Shown: piece by piece, positions 1-5,465 of the stretch
Layout of the letters: each line of letters starts with the position of its first letter
Position numbering within the stretch: position 1 is the first letter of the stretch
DNA from: Alistipes sp. CAG:514
GTDB lineage: Bacteria; Bacteroidota; Bacteroidia; Bacteroidales; UBA932
Assembly: GCA_000431015.1 (NCBI GenBank)
Contig: HF986052.1
Coordinates: 5,978 to 17,226, forward strand
Direction of reading: 5' to 3'
Length of the DNA: 11,249 nucleotides
Made by a program: the position numbers and the translations under genes
The notes under the pieces: generated by a model
Told to the model about the DNA's origin: nothing
The model's input: the letters and a program-made list of their open reading frames with translations, nothing else
The model's database searches: none

Positions 1-753
1 CAGCAGGAAATCCGTTTTCCCCGCGCCAGTAGGTGCCGTTACCAATGTGTGTTTTCTTGCATTGTCAGCAGAAAGCAATGACAGTGGATAGAGTTCATTC
101 CTTCTGTCGTAAAAAGACAGATCCGGCTTGATGAACAGTTTGTCCAATGGCATTTCAAACTCGGTTTCCATCGCTGAGGCCATATGGTCAGCCGCCATCA
201 GCAAGCCCCTCCATTCAGAACACCCACAGTTCCTGTTTTCACAATAATCAATGACATAGCCATAGTTTTTCTCTGCCTCTTCCAGAGAGACCACATGCGT
301 TTCCATCCCAAGGCTTTCGAGGATTTCCAATGCAATGTGGCTCCAATCTTCGAATCCGCGAGAATGTTCCCTAAAGCAATCCATATTGTCATCCAAATCC
401 AAAATCCCCAATTCCCGCACATCCTTATACATGGATTTGTGATGGGCAACCACCATATCGATGACAGCATTCCGATGTTCCTCCTTTACCAAGGAGATAA
501 AAAACAACGATGCTATTTCGTGACGGAAAACAGCACCAGGCCTCTTACTGTCCGGGGAGGCTATCGATTGCTGAAACAATGGACTTGTCTTACCTATGTC
601 GTGCAGTAATGCTCCCTCTACCGCTATTTCCTCATCAAGACACTGGTGATTAGCCACAACAAGAGCAATATCAGCAACATTCTTAAGATGCTGATACAGA
701 CAGATGCGTCCGTTCTGCTCACTCTTGGCCAATATTTCCTGATGGATATTCAT
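1..753 (-). CDS. cas3: Cas3, N-terminal part (HD nuclease domain and start of helicase); runs off the left edge
   Basis: Only the first 251 codons are present; the reading frame is still open at base 1. The visible part is a Cas3-type HD nuclease domain followed by the beginning of the DExD/H helicase. Visible HD residues are H22 (in YQHLKNVADIA), the H51-D52 pair in LLHDIGK, H78 in FRHEIAS and H104-H105 in VVAHHK. Residues 240-247 read APTGAGKT, a Walker A motif (motif I). In type I CRISPR systems Cas3 is recruited by the target-bound Cascade complex and degrades the displaced DNA strand, with the HD domain cutting and the helicase translocating. The HD-first fused architecture is the common one. 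The start ATG at 751-753 lies 13 bp downstream of the cas5 stop, which fits a cas6-cas5-cas3 transcription unit on this strand. The rest of the helicase, and any cas8, cas7, cas4, cas1 or cas2 genes, would lie beyond the window. The family call is strong because both motif sets occur in the right order. Confidence 0.93.
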   Translation of the reverse strand, partial: MNIHQEILAKSEQNGRICLYQHLKNVADIALVVANHQCLDEEIAVEGALLHDIGKTSPLFQQSIASPDSKRPGAVFRHEIASLFFISLVKEEHRNAVIDMVVAHHKSMYKDVRELGILDLDDNMDCFREHSRGFEDWSHIALEILESLGMETHVVSLEEAEKNYGYVIDYCENRNCGCSEWRGLLMAADHMASAMETEFEMPLDKLFIKPDLSFYDRRNELYPLSLLSADNARKHTLVTAPTGAGKTDFLL

Positions 754-766
754 ATGGATTCAATAA

Positions 767-1327
767 TTACAACAAAGATTGCCCGTTAAACTCTATCCAC
801 CCAAACATCGGACTATTGTCATCAAAGCGGTTATATCCTACAAGGAAAGACTGTTCAGAATTCCCAAACCGCAACTCGAATCCAGGCAATTGACTGAACT
901 GGTCTTCTTCCATCACAATGATTTCAGACTCCGGCAACAATATGTCCTCATTTCTACATACACAGACATGCTGCTTAGAGGCGATGACAGCATCTTCCTC
1001 TTTCTCAAAGGCGAGAGACAAAACCGGGTGCAAGAGGACCGAACGCTTCAATATGGAACGTCCCCTTATGAATGTCCTGTTCTTATATTCCCAGCCCCTT
1101 GTCTGTGTCACTTCCTGCTGGGAATCCATCGAATCATACTTCAGCTTATGTCTGAGAATCTTACGAATCCCTAAAACTTCCAGCAACTCAGGGAACAGTT
1201 TCTTTTCTATACCTTCTATAATGGAAGGCGTCAAGAACTGCTGGCTGAATGTTTCTCCATCGCGGACGGCAGTCCATGGTTTTATAAACCCGAACGGCCC
1301 CTTATATGTCACGACATACATGATCAT
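767..1327 (-). CDS. cas5: Cas5 family protein (short, Cascade subunit)
   Basis: This 186-residue protein would cap the 5-prime handle end of crRNA in a type I Cascade complex. Evidence is the N-terminal half: YKGPFGFIKPWTAVRD (about residues 8-23), then SQQFLTPSIIEGIEKKL (28-44). This matches the Cas5 RAMP pattern of a first beta strand, an aromatic/KP turn, and a TPS-x-x-x-G-I helix start. The central stretch GRSILKRSVLLHPVLSLAF (89-107) fits the second conserved strand block. The length is on the short side for Cas5 proteins, which commonly run above 200 residues. The start at 1327 is supported by an AAGGAG purine run seven bases upstream, unusual for Bacteroidetes; an in-frame ATG at 1321 is the alternative. 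It sits 18 bp after cas6 and 13 bp before cas3. No Cas8 or Cas7 gene lies between, which is atypical. Assignment to Cas5 is by motif memory; a divergent RAMP of another group is the alternative. Confidence 0.72.
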   Translation of the reverse strand: MIMYVVTYKGPFGFIKPWTAVRDGETFSQQFLTPSIIEGIEKKLFPELLEVLGIRKILRHKLKYDSMDSQQEVTQTRGWEYKNRTFIRGRSILKRSVLLHPVLSLAFEKEEDAVIASKQHVCVCRNEDILLPESEIIVMEEDQFSQLPGFELRFGNSEQSFLVGYNRFDDNSPMFGWIEFNGQSLL

Positions 1328-1345
1328 AATAATGCTCCTTCTTTG

Positions 1346-2008
1346 TTAATAAATCGCTCCGAACCCGATACCGGTACAGTTCCCGATGCCTACGTGCCAG
1401 GCAAACAGTTTCGTCTCAGGCTTCGCCTTGATGACAACCGGGCAAAGACTCGCCTTGTTACCCACTCCCCTGTAACATATGAATTTGAATTTCTTCCTTT
1501 CATAAGACATATCAAACCGTATATCCAAAGTATCGTCTTCAGGCAATCCCGCTTCTCTCATTTTAGACTCCAGAGTTTCCTTCAGCAACAAGCCCGCCTG
1601 CTCATCATTGTAAGTAAATTGTTTGGTGCTGCCGTCTTCCATTTTCCTTTTTATGAAAATCGGACTCGCACAATAAAATAGTTCGCGGTTTTCCAATGTC
1701 GGAGTCTCATCAATGTCAATGCTTTTCACCAACATGCCGCTAAACATGAGAGGATTCGCCAAAATGGTCTTGATGACCTTCCGCATCGTATCATCATCGT
1801 AGAAACTGAGAAACATTGTCGCACCTTCGGGAAAATCCAAAGCGCCCGACACTTTCCGTCCACCCTGCAGCCACGAAAATGAATAAAGAGAAATCCTGTC
1901 ATGGAGCGAATTCTCTCCAATCCATTTGTGAATAGTTCCCACCAACTTCTGTTGGTAGGCAAATGGGACTAAACTGGTATTCTTTGTTGTATAAATATGA
2001 ATTCTCAT
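1346..2008 (-). CDS. cas6: Cas6 crRNA-processing endoribonuclease
   Basis: The protein (220 aa) belongs to the Cas6 RAMP family, metal-independent endoribonucleases that cut the pre-crRNA at the base of each repeat. The N-terminal ferredoxin-like half shows the usual run: YQQKLVGTIHKWIGE (18-32), LHDR (35-38), then LYSFSWLQGG (41-50). H36 in LHDR is the likely general base and H27 is a second candidate. The C terminus carries the diagnostic glycine-rich loop as GIGNCTGIGFG (207-217), and the protein ends three residues later, so this end is complete. The length is normal for the family. It is the first gene of the minus-strand cas block, preceded by about 300 bp of AT-rich DNA, so the block promoter is expected there. 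The low GC of this and the next two genes contrasts with the genes to the right of 3492. No CRISPR array that it would process is visible in the window. Confidence 0.88.
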   Translation of the reverse strand: MRIHIYTTKNTSLVPFAYQQKLVGTIHKWIGENSLHDRISLYSFSWLQGGRKVSGALDFPEGATMFLSFYDDDTMRKVIKTILANPLMFSGMLVKSIDIDETPTLENRELFYCASPIFIKRKMEDGSTKQFTYNDEQAGLLLKETLESKMREAGLPEDDTLDIRFDMSYERKKFKFICYRGVGNKASLCPVVIKAKPETKLFAWHVGIGNCTGIGFGAIY

Positions 2009-2317
2009 TTTTTAATACTTGTTTTTCCTCGTGTTATGTTAGTTTGTAAGCAATACGATTTACTTAATCCAAGATTTGCTCCAAGTTCGATAATTGTGTT
2101 ATGCATAACTACATACATTATGCTATTAGTTGCCCATAAAGATAAGCATTTATTAACACATATGTCCAGTAGTTTGACACTTTAAATCCGAAAAAGTTAA
2201 AAATATTTGATAGATTTCGTTCAGAACTCTTTTTTTGTCAAATTTTATCTCTATCCTCGTAATGCCATTGTGATGCTTATTGATTTAAGTTTCGCAAGTA
2301 AATATTAAACGAAAAAA
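2009..2317. other. AT-rich intergenic region upstream of cas6
   Basis: About 300 bp with no credible gene. It is visibly AT-rich, with a T7 run near 2230, and holds a 12-bp perfect palindrome (listed separately). It must carry the promoter of the cas6-cas5-cas3 unit, read leftward, but I see no exact TAnnTTTG box on the minus strand within 100 bp of the cas6 start. I looked for direct repeats at 60-75 bp intervals, the signature of a CRISPR array, and found none, so this is neither an array nor an evident array remnant. AT-richness alone does not make it a CRISPR leader. Confidence 0.6.
2098..2109. promoter_or_regulatory. 12-bp perfect palindrome upstream of cas6
   Basis: The bases GTTATGCATAAC equal their own reverse complement. 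The site lies about 90 bp upstream of the cas6 start codon, where an operator for the cas unit could sit. The palindrome is seen directly; a regulator-binding role is only inferred, and a 12-bp palindrome in AT-rich DNA can arise by chance. Confidence 0.3.
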
Positions 2318-2400
2318 GCTAGGTCGAAAATCCTGAAATATTTGGTGGTTTCATTGATTTTCAGCCTATTAGAGTAGGTTAACAACAATATACACCTAGC
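2318..2400 (+). promoter_or_regulatory. Structured leader abutting the transposase start codon
   Basis: Three nested complementary pairs can form. An outer 7-bp stem joins GCTAGGT (2318-2324) to ACCTAGC (2394-2400), ending at the base before the ATG. Inside it, one hairpin pairs GAAAATC (2326-2332) with GATTTTC (2356-2362) and extends as TGAAA (2334-2338) with TTTCA (2349-2353), closing a 10-base loop. A second hairpin pairs CCTA (2365-2368) with TAGG (2375-2378), extendable by a G-U and an A-U pair. The result is a two-armed closed fold. Insertion sequences such as IS10 and IS50 use leader stems to block translation from read-through transcripts, so a similar role is plausible here. The outer repeat may also mark the left end of the element. 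All pairings are read by eye and no folding energy was computed. Confidence 0.5.
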
Positions 2401-3050
2401 ATGAGCAAAGATTGGCAAATAGTTTCGGAGTCGCGCAATTTTTTCACAGAAAGTGGCTGCGGACTCGGCAAACAAAGGATAATGAACGTTCTCGGCACCA
2501 TAAACATCACAGAAAGGCAGATGGCCTTCGAGAAGAGGCGCAACTGCAAGTTCACTGTGCCCATGTGATCCAGCTGATAATCCTCTTCTCGTTCTTTTCC
2601 ATCAAGAATGCCGCGGATTACTGCGGAAGCGCCCTGCAGTCTCTGTTTGGCTGCCGTAAGGATATGTTCTATCGCGTCCTTTCCAATGACAGGATTGACT
2701 GGCGACGCATTCTCCGCCACGTCAACAAGAAACTTGCGGTCAATATCGCCGTGCGCTCTGACGCCAAGGACACCGGACATCCTACCTGCATGATTGTTGA
2801 CGATACTGACATGCCCAAGACCGGCCGCAAGGGCGAGATGCTCGGGCGCGTCTTCTCTCACGTGGATAATCGCGGAAGCATCCTCGGCCATAAGGGGCTG
2901 TTCCTCTGCCGCACTGACGGCAGCACTCAGATGCTCATAGACTTCACCCTTCTGGGAGAGGAAGGAAGGGTGACGTCCAGGCCTCAGGGACTCTCCCAAA
3001 AGGACATTGCCGCACGATTCAGCAAGGAGCGCGACTCCGGATGCACTATC
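2401..3050 (+). pseudogene. IS4-like DDE transposase, frameshifted and truncated
   Basis: The natural start is the ATG at 2401 (MSKDWQIVSESRNFFTESG...), which runs 55 codons to a TGA at 2566-2568. The protein then continues in the -1 frame from about 2562 (HVIQLIILFSFFSIKNAADY), so one C appears to be missing near 2560-2562. The second part carries CMIVDDTDMPKTGRKGEM with the first catalytic aspartate (2799-2804), then RVFSHVDNRGSILGHKGLF and DFTLLGEEG, as in IS4-superfamily transposases common in Bacteroidetes. Similarity ends after ARFSKERDSGC near 3045. The second catalytic Asp and the catalytic Glu, in the missing half, are absent, so the enzyme cannot work. An ATG at 2412 opens the second frame from its beginning, but its first 50 codons are a frame-shadow of the true N terminus. 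Programmed -1 frameshifting is unlikely, since no classical slippery heptamer is present. Confidence 0.8.
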
Positions 3051-3450
3051 ACCCTTGTGGCACCGCCAGCGCTGTTTCCCAGCCTTCACTCTGAAACAGA
3101 ATTGCGTTCGGAACCAGCGCCGAAAAGCTCTGGGTGGCGAACCACTTGCAATTCTGTTCATCAAGTAAAAACGAATTACGCTCAAATACAAATAGCATAT
3201 ACTCGGAACCTACACTTGAACCACACGGGCGTATTTCTGAGCAATAGTAGTCCGCAGAGTAGCACTTGAGACTCAGGAAGCGAGTTTCCCCTCAATTCCC
3301 GCTCAGGGAGTCACACTGGTAGATGTTTCGGGAAGTTCGGCGACCTGCTTTGTTTGCGACCGGAGCGGTGGCCGATCATAGAGACGCGGAGAGAGTGTGT
3401 GTGGCCAGAGAGTGTGAGTATTAGTCCGAAGGGAGCGAGTTTAACACCGG
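3051..3450. other. Unassigned region between IS remnant and MATE gene
   Basis: About 400 bp without a gene I can support. Open frames here are short or lack recognisable motifs: the transposase frame stays open to 3269 but its content after 3050 no longer resembles the family, and the minus strand is open from 3191 leftward without a recognisable domain. The stretch 3268-3311 has complementary ends, GACTC and GAGTC. It could be the scarred 3-prime part of the element, or flanking DNA. I cannot name it. Confidence 0.4.
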
Positions 3451-3484
3451 AATTATATAATAGGAATTCTACAATTATATAATT
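3451..3484. repeat. A/T-only inverted repeat downstream of the MATE gene
   Basis: AATTATATAAT (3451-3461) can pair with ATTATATAATT (3474-3484) across a 12-base loop that itself contains the palindrome GAATTC. A third related block, TATATAAT, follows at 3485-3492 and runs into the MATE stop codon. It lies just 3-prime of the MATE gene, so a role as transcript end is possible, but the stem has no G-C pair and would be weak as an intrinsic terminator. Confidence 0.45.
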
Positions 3485-3491
3485 TATATAA

Positions 3492-5057
3492 TTAGGAGAT
3501 CAATAATGGATTCAGGATGGATTTCTTGTAGTGGAATGTCTGGTAGAGGGAACGGTAGATGAGGTGGGCGTAGTAGGCGGCGAATAAGAGGTGGGCTCCG
3601 GCGACGGAGGCAGCATCAAAGGCACCAAGACCCGAAGAATCAAGGGAGCCTGCAGCCGAAAAGGCATCCGTGGCACCTGCGGCTCCTGCACCCGAAAAGG
3701 CATCCGCGGCACCTGCGGCAACTGCACCCGAGAAGGCTCGCGCGGCATCAAGGGCACCAGAAGCACCCGCGGCACCCGCAGCACCATAGGCACCGACTCC
3801 CGAGGCGGGAACTGGGCTGTCTATGAGTAGGGAGCCTATGAGCCAGACGGCGAAGAAGGCTGCCACACAGCCTATGTTGGAATCACGCATGGGTTTGGTG
3901 GCGGTGGCTCCGGTGTAGATGCCGTCCCAGGTGAAGGCGGGGCAGCTGATCAGGGGGAAGAAGACCAACCAAGGCATGAACATGCTGGCGGCGGCCACCA
4001 CACTTGGGTCGGAGGTCAGGAGGCGGATCATGGGAACTCCCAAAGCGGCGTAGATGAACACGAAAAGGGTACCTATGGCCATGCTCCAGGCGAAGGTGTA
4101 GTTTACTGTGCGGCGGACCATTTTCGGAGCGCGCATTCCTATGAACCTGCCGGTCAGGGCTTCGCCGGCGAAGGCGAAACCGTCGGTGAAATAGGAGAAG
4201 GTCAGGAGGAGCTTCAGCATTATCGAACTGGCGGCAAGGAGGACGTCACCCAGGCGGGAGGAGATGGCTGTGAAGGCCAGGTAGACTACTATCAGGCAGA
4301 CAGATCTGATGAAGAGGTCGCGGTTGACCGAGAAGAAACGGCGTACCTCGCTGCCACGGAAGGGAGCGGTGGACAGGAGCGGGGAGCCTTCCAAGACATT
4401 ACGGAACTTCACCAGGACACGGGAGGCGGCGAAGATGAGTCCTGAATATTGGGCAACAACGGTACCCAGGGCAATTCCTTTGTAGCCAAGGCCTTCGAAA
4501 CCCAGTGACGGGAGGCCGAAGGTCAGCAGGATGCTGAACAGGATGTTGCCTCCGTTGACTATCACGTCGGCCAGCATGGAGCTGAAGGTGTCCTGCATGC
4601 CGATGAACCATCCGCGGAAGGCCATGAGGCTCAGGGTGGCGGGGGCTGCCCAGATACGGATGTAGAAATAGTCAAGGGCAAGGGTGCGGACCTCTTCGGA
4701 GCAGCCTACGAATAGGAAGATCAGTTTCTGGAAGGGCCACTGTACCATGATCATGGCTAACGCTATCAAGAAGGCCAGGCCTACTCCCCTCTTTAGGTTG
4801 TCGGCGCAGTCTTTCCAGTCGGAGCGTCCGTAGGATTGGGCTGTCATGCCGCCGGTGCCGGCGCGAAGAAAGCCGAAATTCCAGTACAGGAGGTCGAACA
4901 TCAGGGAGCCTACCGAGACTCCTCCGATCAGGGCGGCGGCGGAGGCGTTCAGATGACCGGCCACGGCAATGTCTACCATTCCCACAAGCGGGACGGTCAG
5001 GTTGGCGAGCATGCTGGGGAGCGCCAGCCTCAGCATTTCCTTGTTCATCGCATTCAT
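3492..5057 (-). CDS. MATE (DinF-like) multidrug/solute efflux transporter with a repeat-expanded loop
   Basis: A polytopic inner-membrane protein of 521 aa in the MATE family, which exports cationic drugs or other solutes using a sodium or proton gradient. It begins in typical fashion, LALPSMLANLTVPLVGMVDIAVAGHL (11-36), with the first-helix proline and aspartate region, followed by the QSYGRSDW loop (74-81) and FRGWFIGMQDT (147-157). The second half repeats the fold, with DGFAFAGEALTGRFIG (292-307) as in DinF-like members. The last predicted loop, about residues 415-486 between helices ending at LIGSLLID and starting at AHLLFAAYYAHLIY, is Ala/Gly-rich and contains 12-residue repeats (441-452, 453-464, 465-476). 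Family members are usually near 440-460 aa, so this insert accounts for the extra length. The start ATG at 5057 lies five bases after a TACATTTG box; M4 is the alternative. The actual substrate cannot be read from sequence. Confidence 0.88.
   Translation of the reverse strand: MNAMNKEMLRLALPSMLANLTVPLVGMVDIAVAGHLNASAAALIGGVSVGSLMFDLLYWNFGFLRAGTGGMTAQSYGRSDWKDCADNLKRGVGLAFLIALAMIMVQWPFQKLIFLFVGCSEEVRTLALDYFYIRIWAAPATLSLMAFRGWFIGMQDTFSSMLADVIVNGGNILFSILLTFGLPSLGFEGLGYKGIALGTVVAQYSGLIFAASRVLVKFRNVLEGSPLLSTAPFRGSEVRRFFSVNRDLFIRSVCLIVVYLAFTAISSRLGDVLLAASSIMLKLLLTFSYFTDGFAFAGEALTGRFIGMRAPKMVRRTVNYTFAWSMAIGTLFVFIYAALGVPMIRLLTSDPSVVAAASMFMPWLVFFPLISCPAFTWDGIYTGATATKPMRDSNIGCVAAFFAVWLIGSLLIDSPVPASGVGAYGAAGAAGASGALDAARAFSGAVAAGAADAFSGAGAAGATDAFSAAGSLDSSGLGAFDAASVAGAHLLFAAYYAHLIYRSLYQTFHYKKSILNPLLIS
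3624..3760 (-). repeat. 36-bp tandem repeat coding for 12-residue units in the MATE loop
   Basis: On the plus strand, about 3653-3688, 3689-3724 and 3725-3760 are three adjacent 36-base copies, the first two nearly identical and the third diverged. Their shared core is CCGAAAAGGCATCC followed by a GGCACCTGCGGC block. Translated from the minus strand they give AFSGAVAAGAAD, AFSGAGAAGATD and AFSAAGSLDSSG. The unit length is a multiple of three, so gain or loss of copies keeps the transporter in frame. Confidence 0.8.
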
Positions 5058-5061
5058 GCGG

Positions 5062-5069
5062 CAAATGTA
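5062..5069 (-). promoter_or_regulatory. Putative Bacteroidetes -7 box for the MATE gene
   Basis: Read on the minus strand the bases are TACATTTG, an exact match to the Bacteroidetes primary sigma -7 consensus TAnnTTTG. It ends only five bases before the first ATG, so transcription would start at or next to the start codon, giving a leaderless or nearly leaderless message. The -33 TTTG partner is not clear. If translation starts at M4 a short leader remains. Confidence 0.4.
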
Positions 5070-5134
5070 GTCATAAAGTGGAAATTTAATGAATCTCCGA
5101 CCTGGAATATTAAAAGATTTTTAAAGGAATTCAT

Positions 5135-5142
5135 TAACTTTG
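5135..5142 (+). promoter_or_regulatory. Putative -7 box reading toward the ALDH gene
   Basis: TAACTTTG is an exact match to TAnnTTTG on the plus strand, divergent from the box at 5062-5069. An upstream -33 element is not clear; a T-rich run sits at about the expected distance. If used, the ALDH message would carry a leader of roughly 315 bases made up of the repeat tract that follows. Confidence 0.35.
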
Positions 5143-5150
5143 AAGATTAA

Positions 5151-5390
5151 GGAATATACCGGCAGCAGCAAAGGCAGCCCAAAAAAGGCGAAGGCGTTCC
5201 AGCGGTAGCGAAGGAGGCCCGAAGGAGGCAAAGGCTGTCTGGCTACAGCGAAGGCTGCACGAAGGAGGCGAAGGGGTTTAGGAATATGCCATCGAAGGCT
5301 GAATGCAGGAATATGTCCGTGAATGTTGAAGGCGGGGATATTCCAAAGAAGACTGAAGACGGGAGTATTCATAGAATCCGGGATATTCAT
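5151..5390. repeat. Compound tandem-repeat tract (40-bp and 27-bp units)
   Basis: The gene-free stretch between the divergent promoter boxes and the ALDH start is built of degenerate repeats. Copies of a GCCCGAAGGAGGC-like unit begin at 5177, 5217 and 5257, exactly 40 bp apart, the third incomplete. A second unit starting GGAATATGCC or GGGATATTCC begins at 5281, 5308, 5335 and 5362, each 27 bp apart, with a shorter last copy near 5381 and a solitary copy at 5151. The 27-bp unit keeps both strands free of stops over long runs. On the minus strand it reads as nine-residue units such as GHIPAFSLR; on the plus strand an ATG at 5286 opens a 43-codon frame to 5417. I do not regard either as a demonstrated gene. 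Confidence 0.7.
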
Positions 5391-5465
5391 AAAATAGAGT
5401 TCAGGGGACAGTCCTAGAGAGTTCAATGACGGTTTCGGGAAAGAGTTAATAAAACATATTCAAAA

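Larger units (their letters stand above)
2318..3050 (+). mobile_element. Remnant of an IS4-like insertion sequence
   Basis: The remnant comprises the structured leader and the 5-prime part of one transposase gene. The right end is missing: coding similarity stops near 3050, and I found no sequence further right that is the reverse complement of the 2318-2340 end, so no terminal inverted repeat pair or target duplication can be drawn. The left boundary is a guess based on the outer leader stem. The remnant separates the cas block from the MATE gene. Confidence 0.5.

Noticed and set aside
184..609. Plus-strand frames opposite cas3 and cas5 (also 779-1174 and 918-1349)
   Set aside because: The minus-strand readings carry HD, Walker A and Cas5 motifs; the plus frames carry none.
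2009..2400. Possible CRISPR array or leader next to cas6
   Set aside because: No direct repeats at array spacing were found on either strand.
2550..2570. Programmed -1 frameshift in the transposase
   Set aside because: No X-XXY-YYZ slippery heptamer stands at the change of frame, and the gene is truncated anyway, so a mutation is the simpler reading.
2379..3191. A 270-codon open frame on the minus strand across the transposase
   Set aside because: Most of it is antisense to the recognisable transposase, and no domain is visible in it.
3591..3830. A plus-strand frame with Cys/Gly/Arg repeats, collagen-like in look
   Set aside because: It is the antisense reading of the MATE loop repeats; the MATE frame continues into true membrane helices on both sides.
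5121..5426. A 101-codon minus-strand frame with IPAF-type nine-residue units
   Set aside because: The periodicity follows from the 27-bp DNA repeat and continues through 40-bp units that would change frame; no start context or homology is visible. Kept only as a note under the repeat tract.
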